A stretch of 64,000 nt of DNA from positions 458,176 to 522,175 of the forward strand of contig VYZB01000225.1 of assembly GCA_013397455.1 (NCBI GenBank), in the 5' to 3' direction. Source of the DNA: Crotophaga sulcirostris. Its lineage: Eukaryota > Chordata > Aves > Cuculiformes > Crotophagidae. The position numbers were made by a program, and so were the translations under genes. The notes under the pieces are model-generated. The model worked only from the letters and a program-made list of their open reading frames with translations. It searched no databases and had not been told where the DNA came from. The number at the start of each line of letters is the position of its first letter. The stretch's first letter is position 1. Below are positions 1-15,100 of the stretch, in pieces.

Positions 1-111
1 CTAATGTGTCCACCATGTTTTCTAGTGCAGCCTCAGAGTCACTAGCTAGGAGAGCACAGGCAACAGCTCAAGATCCCGTGTTCCAGAAGCTAAAAGGGCA
101 GTTTACAACAG
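1..111 (+). CDS. TRRAP: TRRAP coding exon 1 of this window (5' end cut by the window edge)
   Basis: Reading frame starts at base 3 (AAT GTG TCC ACC ATG) and gives NVSTMFSSAASESL and onward to KLKGQFTT. The exon ends AACAG|GTAAAT, leaving one base of a split Asp codon (phase 1) that exon 7155-7380 completes to give TTDFDF. This is the end of the FAT helical-repeat region just before the kinase-like domain. The true 5' splice boundary is not visible because the window opens inside the exon. Confidence 0.93.
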
Positions 112-3100
112 GTAAATATTTAAAATATTTTTTAAATGTAAACTTTAATCTTCAGAGAAATTTTCTCCCCAAAGTTCAACTGTGAAGGCATTCTGCTTTA
201 TTCTTCTTCCGCTATTTTTCCTGAGAGAAAAATAGAGAAAACGGCATCTTTCTCTCATTCACCAAACCTGAAATAGTTTGTTCCAGTCTCTGTGGAGTAA
301 TAAAGGTAATTCAAGTGAAAAACAGACCTCAACATAGAGAATGAGTATATTGTATTTTTATTACCTAAAACTGTGGTCAAATCACGTATGTGTTTAAAGA
401 CAAAATAGATTTCTTCGCTCTAATATTTTGCAATTCACCTATAACCGCCTGCTGAAGATGAGGGACAATAATGACCTCTGTTTTACCATAATGCCAGAAT
501 TTAGTGAAATTTTCACCCCATAACTCCAAACTGACAGTATGGTGTGAAGTCTTTTAAAAAACAACCTGCTTCTGATGAGTAAGATTACTTTAGTGTCTTG
601 GATAACTAGATCATAAAAATCCTATTATGCAAATTTACATCATTGTTAGGTAAATTGAACCAATAACTTTAGTCAGATCTAATAAAAAACATACTTAAAG
701 GGAGTGGGTTTTTTGCTTCATTCGTTTTCTCCGTATCAGAGGAGTTACATGTTTGAGTATCTGATATTGATTTAAAATTTGAAGAAAAACTTTGTGTACA
801 GTAGAGTGTGGTTTTGATACGTGGGGTGAAAAGTGTTAAGGCCTTGCAGCTGTCTGTGACAGTGATGTTGATTGGTATCAGTGTTGTGAATTGCCAGGAT
901 TTTGGGTTTTACACTACGGCAGTTTTTCCTTAAAGATAATTACAGAATTAGATGAAAATGAATAGTTAAAATGAAGATATTGGGATTTTTAAACAGAATT
1001 CAAACATATTAGTTGTCTGAAACTAAAAAGATAGGATTTCTTTGAAGACGTGTTTTTTTATCTTTTTCTGAATCTTACTTTTCTCTATACTGGGTCTCTG
1101 ACTTAGATGGTTGTGGCATAAGTTAAAAGCTCTATTGTCTTAGCCTTTATAATAATTTGAAAACCACTCCATTTCCACATCAAGCTGGTCCCTCTCCAAA
1201 GTGAGTCTTGCATCGAAAAAAATTTTAAAATTCAAAGTTACATATTAATATTTGATGGCAACACAGCTACTGAGCATTTACGGAGTTGGGTGTGTAGACT
1301 TGCGGTGTTTTTTCAAGCATTTTACTGATAATGTTGTGAAAACAAGTGAACTGCTGGGAATCTTAGGAAAGTAACTCAATAGATAAGACCTGTATATCTT
1401 GGGCACGCTGTGTGTTTCACAATGTCTTTTTTGAGGCACAACAGTCGCATGTCAGCAGATAATTGAAGGCCTGAACCGTATGATTAATTTTTTAACGGAT
1501 GAAGTGTACTAGGGAGGGTTATGGAAGTAGAAACACCTTGTGTGTCTTCGACATAAGCTTACAGGGGGAAAAATACTACCACTTTAGACTTTTTCTTCAT
1601 TTTTAATAATGGTTCATATATCTTCACCTTACCATAGCAGTATTGTCACTTTTATTGCTATAAGTGTTGCTGATATGCTCAGGTTTTGTTGGTTTTGAGT
1701 TAATTTTTGGTCTGTCAAGTACCTGTTAGTTTCTTTCCTTTGAGTGTTAGAGAGATCTGGGGTTTCAGAAGGTGTAAATGAAAACTAAATACAGCACGAG
1801 GCTCAGGTCTGCGAAAACTAGGCTAATGTTTCAGCCCTCTTCTAGAGAAACAATTAAGAAAGTTTAATTGCAATGAATCTACATTTTTAGTTGAGTAAAC
1901 AAGAGCATTTGCAGTTTTTATATGCTGTTGTGTATTTTTTCTTGTCTTAATGTTATGTAAGTGGCATTTAAGGCTTTCAAGTTTGCTATTTAATCATAGC
2001 TTTTATAAAGTTATATGGATATATATGATAGATTTGATTTTATTTTAATCTAATAAATTCAGTGTTTTAATTCACAGATGAACTGTGGGAAAACAGGAAT
2101 GAAACTGATCAATATACTGAAGTATTGCTATAATTTCACTCATGCAGAAAATTAAATGTTTTATTAATTTTGCAATAACAGTAAAATGTACGTAAATAAA
2201 TGAATAGGATTGTAATTACTGCACAGAGCAAAGGCTGTTTTAACATATGAGAAGCCATTTATAAATCATACCTTTTGTCACTAGAAAGTTTGTTTGTTTT
2301 TTCTGATTCTCAGTACCAGTTACATTTAGATTGTGGACAGATAATTACAGTGGTTGCCCTCCATTTCAAAAGTATCCAAGCTGAGGAGCTGTCTTGGAGT
2401 AAACTCTTTTCTTCAGTTATTTCCAGATTAATGTTGACAGCTATGTTTTATAGATACTTTGAGCTATGTTTTGTTGCATAATCTCTTCCACCAACTTCTG
2501 AGTTGCATCTTGATTCCTGTTTGGAGCCACTGGGGACTCTTAACACTATTTCTTACATTCTAAATACTTTGTCTGCAGTAGTCTGGACTGCTGGAGCTTT
2601 GATAGGTCATCTTTTTCAGTCCTAATGTTATATATTTTAAAAACCAAATTTTACTTTGTATTTTTTTTCCTGGAACTTCAAATGCCTAGTTCTTTGACCA
2701 TCTGTTCTTTGTTCTTCTCTCCTTTTCTGCTAAACCTTTGATATCAAAGAACAGGCAAATGCTGAGAAATGCCCCCTTTGAGAGCTCTCTCAGCAATAAA
2801 AGTAGGAGAAAAACTGCCTCAATTGTTCTTTTGTGGGCAGATGATAGTTTAGAGTTTGGATCTGCTGCTTTCTGCAGCCATCTCTCCACTCAAGCTGAAT
2901 TGAATGGAAAATTCCATAAGATTGCCTTAAGGGGCAAGGTAATTTTCTTGAGAGTTTTGGCATCCAACATGATGAGTTATTTACTGTGTATGGAAGCTCT
3001 ATAATCAGAAGGAAGCTTCTTGAAGTCCTGGTGTGTCTCTGAAGCTGGGGTGAGGACAAGAGAAAGTGCTCTGTTAATAATTTCTAAGCTTTTTTAAGGA

Positions 3101-6100
3101 TTTTTTTTTTTCTCCTCAAGTTTGGACATAGCATCACTTTGGTAGCTCTTTATTTCCCTTCTGAATTTTAGACAATGGGATGTTATCCAGAAAAATCCAG
3201 ATCAAGAGATTGGAGTTAGCATTGTATTTGACCTTGGTCTGGTCTCTGCAGTCCTGGTTTTCTGGAGCTGTCTGATAAACCAGAAGTCATATTCTCCTTA
3301 TTTCTCCTTAACTGTCACTGAGATTTTTTTATGTTTGTTGGTGTTCTCCCAAAGTTGTCATGAGATTAAAAAGAACCTTTGGAAAAGTACAGTGTGTGTA
3401 AATGTCTGAATAATAACTGCAAAAGCAAACCAGCTCTTCTCTCTGGGAGAATGCTTGGATCATGTATAAAGGATTTGAACTGCTGTGTAGAGCTAAGCTT
3501 AGATTTCAGTCCTAAGTGGCATCTTACATGATGGGTGTCCTGGCTTTTCAGTTGAAGGTCCTTGGGTCATGAACTTTCTTAAGCAGCTTTGTCTATGATC
3601 AGAATAATCTTTATAATCTTGCAAATGAGCTATTGCTTATGCTAAAAGCCTTGAGTGATTAGAACTGTTTTCTGCCAGTGTGGCAGAAGGGGTTTGTTTT
3701 AGTTAGTCTTTGTTTGGAGGTGTTGTCTTTGTTTTTTAATACTATTTAAAAAAATACTATATTGTAGGTCAAGGGTTTTGAGTGGACAGAGGGTTTGGCA
3801 CTGGAATTTTGCTAACTAAAGTGTGGGGTTTTTTTGTGTTGCATTGTGAGAAGTGATGGTACAGCCCTCATTCAAAGGGTATTAAGCTTTATCTAGTTGT
3901 GTTGAGAACACCAGATTTTTTTAGGTTTATCTCACTACGTCTGTCTCACTGGTGGGAGGTTTTTGCCCCCTGTTTGTCCTTCCATTGAGAGTGGCAAGAA
4001 CTTGGCAATTATGCTGGATTGGATGCATTCAAGTAGCAATTTTTGAGGCATTCAAGACTTTAAATGAATGTATTTGTATTAAATACATATATCACACCTT
4101 GGAATCTTTAGCAGCATTGAGAACAGAGATCAAGCTCCCTTGGTTGGAATGCGGTCTGTGAAGTGTCATGGTCTTCTGTGAATATCTCCTTTAAAGATGA
4201 GGAGGTTAACTTCCTATTCTGTTTAGAAAAAGGTGATATAAGCAGTAAGGTATTTTAGACCAGCACGTGTTAGCTTGAGGAGATGTTTCCTAGTAGTAAG
4301 TACTGGAAAAAAGTGGATTTTTTGAAACAGAAATACTGTTTATATAAAGATGTCTGCAAAGCAGACAGACTTTGTACACATAATGTTTGGTTTTGTATTT
4401 CCCTTTCTTTCAGCTGAAGTAATATCTCAGATGGGCTCTCTGTTTTCCCATCTGCCACTGGGAAACAAAACAACAAAAAAATCTTAAAATAGGCTTTTTG
4501 GCAAAACTAGAGCTCCTCTCATAGTGAACTGAATTACTTTTTTGTAAGGAATATACATTGATGCATACTTTTACTACTTTGGTAATTCATGTTAGCCACA
4601 AGAACTAATTGCAGTTTGAGAATACTTTCCTACGCTTCAGGGATTCAGGAAATAAATGATTCAATAATTTTGTCGCTTTCATGAAATGATTTACTCCCAC
4701 TGCTCGCTAGAGGGTAGGCTTGGGATTATAATAAGAGAGGTTTACAGTGATATTGCAGTATGTGCACTGCCCAGGTAGAAAAAGAAAAGGGAAACTTAGA
4801 GTTATACTGAGTTCTAACATCCATAAATATGAAACTGTATTTTTCATTCTAGACTTGTTTTTCTTAGACAAGTGGAAAGGTTTTTGTATGTGCTGTTTTT
4901 TTGCTCTTTTTGGGCTAGTAGACTTGACTTTCACTGAAAGCTTTTAGTATGTTAGTATATTGTGGATATACAATGAAATACATTGTTATGTGTTCTTTAA
5001 TATCTTATTTGAGCAACAGAATGGCAGTGTGAAAGGAATCCTAGGTTGTATTGTTTTATTTGGTAATAGTATCCTGTACGTGAAGAGAAAAAGAGTGTAT
5101 CTATAGCATTATATGAAATCTTGTGGCTAAAAGAACAAATGTTCTAAGTTTGTTTGTAGGACTGAGTCTTGGAGATAATAAGTTTTGAGTGGTTTTAATT
5201 ATGGTTGAAAAAAACTTGTATATGCAGTCATAGCTTTGTGCATTAGACTTAATTCATTGTTAGTGTACTTGCAGATAGGTGCTTGTAGTGTATTTATGTG
5301 GTCAAATTAATTTCACCTCTAAGCAGGACCCATAACTTTTGCTTTATGTTTTTCTTTTATCAGCTTAGGAAGATATTGTTTGTATGTAACACACTGAAAC
5401 ATAGGTTCTGCTATAAGGTTCAAAATAATTTTAATAATAAATCATAATGTTTCTGTTTATTCTACTTCAGCTGTAAATCACAGATATACCTGAATCGATG
5501 TTCTCTGTTTCATTATTGCTGTTGCTTTTTCACTTGTAACATGTTGAATTTAAAATGGCATTTCTTAGAATCTCATAAAAATGCTTTTTAAAACTTCAGG
5601 TCTCTTTGTTAACTTGCACAATTTGGGATGCCATAACTAATGAACTTTAGAGAGAGAGAGCTGGTTTTTTTTCCTTATCCAGTTGCTTCTAATCTTTTAT
5701 TGTTGTGGTACTGAAGTGCTGAACCATAATTTCACTTGTGTATGTGGTTTATTCATTTTCCCCTCTTTTGGGAAGTCTAAACACACTTATTTGTTTACTT
5801 GCTGTGTTCTGACAGTGTAGTGAAAGCACTGTTGAGAAGATGGCATTGGTGTTGGCCCAGGAAATGGTCAGTATCGCAGGGATTTCTGTTGCGGAATTAT
5901 TTCTGTAATGTATTAAAGACCACATATTGACCTTGAGGAAGTTCTTACTTCACTTGCATGTGGGCTAGAGCAGATAGTTCCATGCTGCAGTACTTTTATG
6001 TTGCAAAGGAAAGAGCAAGCTGTTTGCATAATATTGTAATTTTTGCTTAGGCTGTCATATCTGTTCTTCCTGTGGTGCCATGCAATTGAGATCTAAACCA

Positions 6101-9100
6101 GGAAAGAATAAAGAGATTTTTTTTTTTCCCCCAACTCAGAGTAGGAGAATAATAGTAATAGCAATTTTACTACTTGTCCTGCAGTTGCTCACAGATTCTA
6201 CATTGTGTCCTCAGTTGAGGCTCTTTCATCCCTTTGAAAAGTAAAAAAAACCTCCACTGCTCTTAAATAAATAAATCGCATTTAATGAAAAAGGCAGAAA
6301 ATTATAGTGCTAGACTGTAGAATAAGCTTACTTTTCCTCTTTCACTAAATGATCTAATCTAATCAATTGGCTTATTACTGCTTTCTTTCTGTGCAGTCTG
6401 TCTGGTTGCAGGATATAGGCAGTTAAATCCAGTAATAATGTTTAAAATTTTCACAGTATGCTTTTCTAATGTTTGCTGGACTGAAACAGGAAAATCTTGG
6501 CAAGTTCATTATTTGCTAAATAATAGAGAGTGTTTTAGAGCTGTGTTTGGAAAAGAGGTAGCAGATTTTGACAGGTTTAAGTTATCTGTAAACTTAGAAC
6601 TTTGCAAAAAGGATTTCTATAGAGATGAAATATGAAACAGAGGCTGTCTTTTAAAGGCAACGCAGCTCTGAGCGTGTTTGGTTTGTGCTGCTGAATTGTG
6701 TGATTAGTTCTCCTCCAGCATCTACTGTTGCAGTGTTACTGCTGGTGTGTCATCCTCTGCCAATTATGCTCAGACTCTTCCTTAATGATTTTTGTCTTTT
6801 GTGTGTTTGTTTGTCTGAACCTGCTAGTTTTATTTTGTGTTTAAGGTTCATAGGTAGCTGTGTTTCCCTGCTGGCCTGTCTTGGTTACATACCATGATTT
6901 CCTTTGAGCTGCTGATTGTAGTAGCTTTCCATTTTACAGTAGTAGTCAAGACTAGTGTGATGCTTTTCTACATAACAGGTATGTGTGCTGTGTGTGGGAC
7001 TCCTTAAAGTATTTTGCTTGAGGGCACATGGCTGAAAGAACCTCTTTGAAAATGCAGGCTTCAGCCACTTGGTTGTTAAATACCCTATATACAATTTGAA
7101 ATGCTGAGGACAAATATAAGTATATAAAAAAACAATTATTTTTTTTTCTTTTAGACTTTGACTTCAGTGTGCCTGGGTCAATGAAACTTCACAATCTTAT
7201 CTCTAAACTGAAGAAATGGATCAAAATTCTGGAGGCAAAAACTAAACAGCTTCCGAAGTTCTTCCTCATAGAGGAAAAGTGCCGCTTTCTAAGTAATTTT
7301 TCAGCTCAAACTGCAGAAGTAGAGATACCTGGGGAATTCCTTATGCCAAAGCCGACACATTACTACATCAAGATAGCAAGGTAACCTAAAAATACCTCTT
7401 GATAGTTGTAATTCTGAAAACATAGAAGAAGAAAACCTCCTCCATCTGTCCAGCCGCAAAAGTAGATGTTCTGCACATTTCAGATATTTGAATTACATGT
7501 ATGGAGTCATACTTTGGTATAACACCATTATTTTGGTAAATTTATATTGCCTCACTAGGCTGCTATACTGTTACCTGAAGAGTATATTTGGTTTTCTTTT
7601 GTGTTGATATAAGTTGAGATTAGTTGTTCTCTTGTAAACAGAAGAACTTTTTGACTGCAAAATAGAAACCATGGCCTAGCTGGATAATAGAATTGTACCT
7701 TGTAATACAGCTGTGCTTCCTTATTTCTTTGGTAGGATTTTTATTGTTTGGTTTGTTTATTTAACATTTTTACATCATGATTTACTATCAGAGGAGATTA
7801 GCTCAGGTGCTTTAATATCCTTTTTGTCCTGATAGGTTTATGCCCAGAGTGGAAATAGTTCAAAAACACAACACTGCTGCTAGAAGACTCTACATCCGAG
7901 GCCATAATGGAAAGATTTACCCATATCTGGTAATGAATGATGCCTGCCTGACAGAGTCTCGCAGAGAAGAGCGGGTATTACAGCTTCTTCGCCTTTTGAA
8001 CCCTTGCTTAGAGAAAAGGAAGGAAACCACAAAGAGACATCTGTTTTTTACAGGTACTATAAAGAGAGATTTTATATTATTTTTAAATATAGGTTATAGT
8101 CAAAGATGATAATTGCTAAAGGTTTTGACAGCTACTAGTCACTGCTACTGCAACTTTTGATATTCAGAAGGTAAATTCACATTTGTGTAGGTGTTAAGTC
8201 TTTTCTGGCGTTTAGTACCCCTCTGAAGAAGTGAAGTTGATTGCATGTGATCTAGGGTGTTTTTAGAAGAGCTTACACCCATCGTTTTTGGTTTAAAGTT
8301 CAGTTGTAAATAACATGTATGAGGCAGAGGCATGCCCATTGGGTCTGTTGCTGTGGAAACAGATACATGTACTTGAAACCAAGCATTTAGAGGCAACTGG
8401 AGAGGGACAGAACAAAACTTTTTCTGTCAGGTTGCAATATATAAATGTTGAATTTCTTTACCTCTTCCATATAACACAAGTTCTCTGATATGAAAACATA
8501 CCTTTGTAATTTTTGAAGTAACTTTATATACCTGTGGTGATGTTTACTTTCAGGAATATATGCTGACTGGTTACTTGTTACCAAATGAAAAAACCATTCA
8601 TAATCTAGATTTTGGATGCAGGACTCGTGTTGAGTGTGCTACTATGTCCTATAAAAAGTACTTGGTTTGGAGAGTGCACTTGCCTACAGCACCACCTGGC
8701 AATGCTTGAAAATTACAGAATTAATGGTAGGGAGGTCTTAATGAGCAGAGTTAAGGGGGGAGGTCCTATATGGTTTATGTGTATAAATTTCAAAATACTC
8801 ACATAATAAAAAGGTCACACATTTAGGCATTTCAATACAGAAACAGTGAATGAAGGCTGAACACAGTCTTAATTCTTCTTATTGCTTTCTCTTTCCTTGT
8901 GTTTCTTGACTTTTTCTTGTGTAGATTATAAGTTCATACATGAAATGTGAAACAGAATTTTGAAGTCTTGCCTAGCAACATACATGAACTTATGATTCAA
9001 ATACAGATGTAAATGCTTTAAAGTAGTTAAACTCTTGTGTTTTCAAGATACTACGACTGTTGGCAAGTTCCAGCTTACTTCATATTATAATGTGTAAATA

Positions 9101-12100
9101 TTTTTCATTTCAGAATGTCAGTGAATCAGTAACTTCAAGTAAATGAGTTCTGTAGATTGCATTAGTCAGTGCTAATAATCCTTGGTTGGTGAGCAGGAAA
9201 TATATTATGGATAAGGGAAACTTTAATCAAAAACATTAAGACAAAGCTGCTACTTTGCTGTTGTCCTTGTAAAAAGAACTGAGATCTGATTTTTAAAAAA
9301 GTGTGGGTGTAGCAGTCCTCCTTTTTGGGCCAGTAGTACCTATGGACATGGAAGTTGCTGTCATGAGCTTAGGTGGCAAGATGATGCAAGTTGCACTTGC
9401 GGAGCTAGAAACGCATATTTGAGTTCTAACTTTAAAAGGACTAATATGTACAAGCCAAAGGATTTGTTATAACAAAAGGCAAATATGGTATCTGTATGTA
9501 CATGAAAACAATTTTGCAAAACTCTGAGGCCATACTAACAGAAATGCAGTAGATAAAACCTTGAAAACTATGATAAACAAGGCCATTGATACGGAAATAA
9601 ATCCTCTATATAACATGATTAGTAAAGTAACATGTTTTCCTTCAAAGAGCTGTTTTGAAACTGTAGTGATTTTGGAAATAGTTCTCTACCTTATGGTCTG
9701 AGGCTGTTTGAAAGAATCTGAAGAACGTTCATTTCTCTGCTACCAGAGGTTAATGGAAGCAAATGAGAAGAAATAGCTCATTGAAACCCCTTCTGCAGAA
9801 TGCATTATTTTCTTGAAAGAAATTGCATTGTTTAAACAATTTTTCCTATATTTCTGAGGTTAATTAATACAGCTTCTGAGGGAAATGAGGAGAGAACAGT
9901 TAGGGTGGTGACTGGAGTCTCTGTCAAACAGTGCAAACAGGGTCACTGGAGAAGCTGGCTATGGAAGAGACCTTGTCTTGATGTAGGTGGGGTTGCACGT
10001 AAGAGGCAGTAGGATGGTACATCTGCTGAGCACCATGAGAGTGCAGACAGGCTTTTTTGCATGTTTACTGCTCATCAAGGAAAAGCTCACTGGCTTAAAT
10101 TTTCTTAAAATTGAATATTTTGTTGTGCCTTCCCTGTGTTGTTTTCAGGTAGTGTCATTTAAACATGTATTCCTCAGCTATGTTCAGATTTTTTCTCCAG
10201 TTTTTCTGATTCACTTTAAATAGCCTATTGAGTTTACTACTTTTGTTCTTCAGAGTCATTTTTATTGACATAATGCCAGTGCAGTGTGATCAGATATTAC
10301 GAATGCATTTGCATCTGAACAAAGTGTTGCCCTCTTTTCTGTAGTTAAGGAAAAGTAGGAATTATAATGAGTACTCAGGGTTTTTTTATTAATATAATTG
10401 ATGTTTCTGTTAAGATAAAAAAAATCTGTTATCACTTTCTTTTTAACTGAGCTTGTGAATTAGGTGTGAATGTAGTAATAATTTTCTTTCCATACACTTC
10501 AGCTGATCATTACAGTTGTTTTTTAAGGGCTGATACTTGCATGCTAATTCTTCTCTTAGTATTTGGGTTTTGAATTAACTGTTTCATTTTGTTTTCCTCC
10601 CTCTGCCCACCTCTTCACCCTTCCACCATCCTCTCACCCTTCTCAAATTGCTCGCAGTCCCCCGTGTTGTAGCAGTTTCTCCACAGATGCGTTTGGTTGA
10701 AGACAATCCCTCTTCTCTTTCCCTGGTGGAGATCTATAAGCAGCGCTGTGCCAAGAAAGGCATTGAGCATGACAACCCCATTTCTCGTTACTATGACAGA
10801 CTGGCAACGGTCCAAGCACGGGGAACTCAAGCTAGCCACCAGGTATGGGAATGTATAATGAATTTTAATCAAGGGCTTTTCTTGAAGACTCTGCTGTGTC
10901 CGATCTCCACCCCACCGCCAGCCCCGACTCTTCGCCTCTCATTAGATGCAAGACAGATACGTTTTGCAGAGGTGGTGTTCTGACTATTTGGGTTTATTTG
11001 GGGTTTGCTTAATGTATTCTTGAGAACTCTTGTATCTCTTTGGTCTATTAGATTATCTTGGAATTCTTAAAAAAAGCTGTGTTTGCTTTACTCAAGGTTG
11101 TTTTGGGTAGTTGCAACTGAAAGCAGGCAAGGCACTGATTGCTTTTTTGGCCTGTTTGTTTGGTGCTTTGAAAATAATTAATTGATAACATGGGAAACAG
11201 CATTCCGAATTTTCATAAGCAGTTACAGCATTGTATGCAATGCAGTCTCCACTCTATCCTTCTAACGTTTCTCCTGAAATTGCAAGTGGATTCATTTCAT
11301 CTAAGTCAAATAAATACAGTTGAGCAATCTCACCCTAATAAATGATGGTACTCAGAAAACAAAGCTCCTTCTCTCTGTAACCTCCATCAAACATCTAGTT
11401 GTGATAGATAAGGTTATTTTATGTTTTTTTATCTTAAGCCTAATGCAAGTTTTCACATAAAATGCTAGTCCTATTTCTAATATAGGTATTAGGTGTATAT
11501 ATATAGGTATACACAGTATATATGTATCACAGACATCATTTGGGGAAATGATCTTTTCAGGCTTTCATTTTTACAAAATAAAATGAAGTGTTACGTAACA
11601 TGTGTTTCTATTTTGAGAATTTTTCCTTCAGGTTACAAAACTCTTTAGCAGCCATTTGGTTGAAGTCAGTATGACTATCATGCTTTCTAGATCCTAACTT
11701 TATTTCTTTTTCTAATTAATTAGGCTACTGTATGCTATAATAATTCAATATTTTGGTAGACTGCAAATGTTTATAGCTAGGGAAAAAAACTACTACACAG
11801 TGTACGCTTATAGAAACAGTTGAGTACAGCTCTCGGCTCTTATCTTTTCGTATTTTTGAGGTAATTTTGCCGTAATAATTCATCTTGGAAATTACCCACT
11901 GTCTCTCCCTATTTTGTGTAATAAAAATCCTTTACCTTTTACCCTGTATATGAAGAAACCTTGCAGAGAGGCATCTTTAGGTTGCATGCTTTGTAGATCA
12001 CATGTATGATTTCAAATCTTGCCATTATTATTAAAGTAAAGGAATTTATTTTATTGCCACAAAATGTGTATGCAGCTTGCACTGCAGCTAGAAATTAATG

Positions 12101-15100
12101 AAGCATGTTCCCTTAGTTTCCCATAAGGAAGTGCAGCGTCTGATTTTCTTGAAAGTCTAGAATAGAGGATACTTCACATCAGGTTATATAGCTTTTCAGT
12201 CTCAGGTTTTCTGACTTGCCTATTTGCTAGTATCATGCTTATATGGTTTTATTAAAAATCTAGTCTTTTCAGTATAGAAAGAAAAAATATATATATTGTA
12301 AGAATATTTTCTAGCTTTGCAGAGGAGGGGTGAAGAAAATTTTGTGCGTGTTTTGACAAAGCAGTCAGGAAACAGTGTTGGATTGAAAGTGTCAAAGTTC
12401 AGCATGTTTTTCCTAAAACGGGATGCAGTAGTTGAGAGAAGTTTGGTAGTTGCTTTTGGCGTATTTACGTATTGCTAAGAAATATATTAAAAATTATCTC
12501 TTTAAACTGCTTTTTTTCATATGTAGGTTCTCAGAGATATACTTAAAGAAGTACAGAGTAACATGGTGCCGCGCAGCATGCTCAAGGAGTGGGCTTTGCA
12601 TACATTCCCCAATGCTACAGATTACTGGACGTTCCGAAAGATGTTCACTATTCAGTTAGCCCTAATTGGCTTTGCAGAATTCATCTTTCATTTGAATAGA
12701 CTCAACCCTGAAATGCTGCAGATTGCCCAGGTATGCTTCAGGTTTTTTTCTCGATGCAAGCTGTCATCTTTGATCAAATGGAAATTTGGACTATACTCTT
12801 GAAATGAGTCAAAACAGTAATCCAACATATATAATTAACAGTGCATTTCAGTAGGCTTTTCATTTACATGTGATTGCACATCACGTAGGTAGTAATTTAA
12901 ACCACAGTCACTGTGGACATGAGCTGTACCTTCTGTGGTGAGAATTTAGACCTTTGTCTGTAAAATTGTTCTTAGATATTGGAACTGTTCATGTAAATGA
13001 CTGATTAAGTCTCTCTTTTTAGTCTTTCTTCAAATATATTGCTTTGAATATATCTCTGTGTCAAACAGGTTTAAAAAAAGGTACTAAAATTTTAGAGCCT
13101 CCTTTTCTTAAAGGGGAATACCCTTTTTCAAATGATGTTCTCTTTTTCGGCATTGCCATCATGTCAAGCTACGATTCCTTTTAATGCTGATTTTCTGTTT
13201 TAACCCAACATTTAAAATGACGCTTGCCACCTTAGTAGGGCAAAGGTGGTATATATTAAAGTCTTAATGCCATTTTAATGCATGGAGGGCTAGACTCTGT
13301 ATAGCAATTAAGATTCTTTAATTCCTCTAGGTAAGTGTTCAGATGCTTACCCAGAGTGAAAAATGCATAGGGAATGCTGACCCAGAACGGGGATGCCTAG
13401 AGAACAGATCTGTCTGCATGACTTCTTATAGCCCCTGCTACAGAAGAATGTATACCTTAAGTTTCATATTAGAAATATGTGTATTTAGTAAGGAGTTCTG
13501 GACACGTGTTTTGAGAAATACATACCTCACATTGTGCATACCTTTAATTTAGGCCTTCTTTGCTCAAAAACTCTTTGACTGAAGGAGTGAAAAGCTGTTG
13601 GAGTACTGTATGTACTCTGAGAATTAATAGCAAACAAAACCCCAAGTTCTTTTGGTTTCATGAATGAAATTCTCTTCTTTTAACTACTTCTGTACACTTT
13701 GCTTTTAAATCCAGGATACTGGCAAGCTAAATGTAGCTTACTTCCGCTTTGACATTAACGATGCTACTGGAGATTTGGATGCCAATCGTCCAGTTCCGTT
13801 CCGGCTTACACCAAACATTTCTGAATTTCTTACCACCATTGGGGTGTCTGGTCCACTGACTGCTTCTATGATTGCAGTAGCTCGCTGCTTTGCGCAGCCA
13901 AACTTTAAGGTTTGTATACCTTTCCAAAGGCTGATTGCAGGCATGTTATATTTGGCAGTTTATAAACTAAACAGTACTTTTCTTGGTTGAGGTAGAAACT
14001 GAACAAGTTCATATTTGTTTTTAAATATTACCCAAAGATTGTGACAAAGGCCAACTGAAATGTTTGCAATTTGCCTTCTTGGAAACAATAGGAGGAAGAT
14101 AGGTGTAATTCTACCCTTAATTTAACCTTTTGTCCAAACATGTTAATTGAGGCTGATTGGTTCAGTGCTCTAGCCTCCTAAATACTTACAAATTCTGACA
14201 GTGGTAAATCATAAAATGATAAATGCAACATAATATAAAGTCTTTGTAATAATTTGTGAATAGAAATGTGTGTGTGCGCTTTGATAGTGGAATAAAATGC
14301 TAAAGATATATTGTTACTTTGATGTATTCTAGCTCTGAGCACGGTGTAACTTTCTAAAGAGATTGTCTAACTTCTTTTAAATTCTAATGCTTTCCAAAAA
14401 ATGAGGCGTCTTGCACTTAAGCAAGCAGTTTGCACCAGAAAAAATAGTGCTTTGCAAAGCACTCAATCTTTGCGCAAGACCTCTGTGTATGTGTGCATAT
14501 GTGGAAAAAGTCATAAATTTAGTGGAGGCATTTAAAAAGAGATTGTATATGACTGTATTTCTGTATGAAGATCTGAACATATGTTACTTTATGTGATTTT
14601 TCATTTCTGTAGGAGTCATTGTGTTGTATTTTCATAATGAAAGCTTTTAATGAAAAGAAACATCTTGAGAGGAAATAGTGAAGACAGTTGGAATCCACAC
14701 TCATATTGAAAGGACTGAGATTGCAGTGCAGGACCAAAAGTGTCAAAATACTGTTGACTAAAATCTAGTTACAATTCTGTAATCCCTGATAGTTCTTTGG
14801 ATTAAATATAATAATCTGATTTTTCTTCTTTATATAGGTTGACGGCATCCTAAAAACCGTGCTACGAGATGAAATAATTGCCTGGCATAAAAAAACACAA
14901 GAGGATACTTCCTCTCCACTCTCAGCAGCTGGGCAACCTGAAAATATGGACAGCCAGCAGCTGGTTTCACTGGTTCAAAAAGCTGTTACTGCTATCATGA
15001 CTCGACTTCATAATCTTGCTCAGTTTGAAGGAGGAGAAAGCAAAGTCAACACTCTGGTAGCAGCTGCGAATAGCTTGGATAATCTGTGTCGTATGGATCC

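Noticed and set aside
10843..10983. Extension of the TRRAP exon frame past 10,842
   Set aside because: The frame stays open into the intron, but the sequence stops resembling TRRAP exactly at the GTATGG donor, and splicing to 12,527 restores the family sequence.
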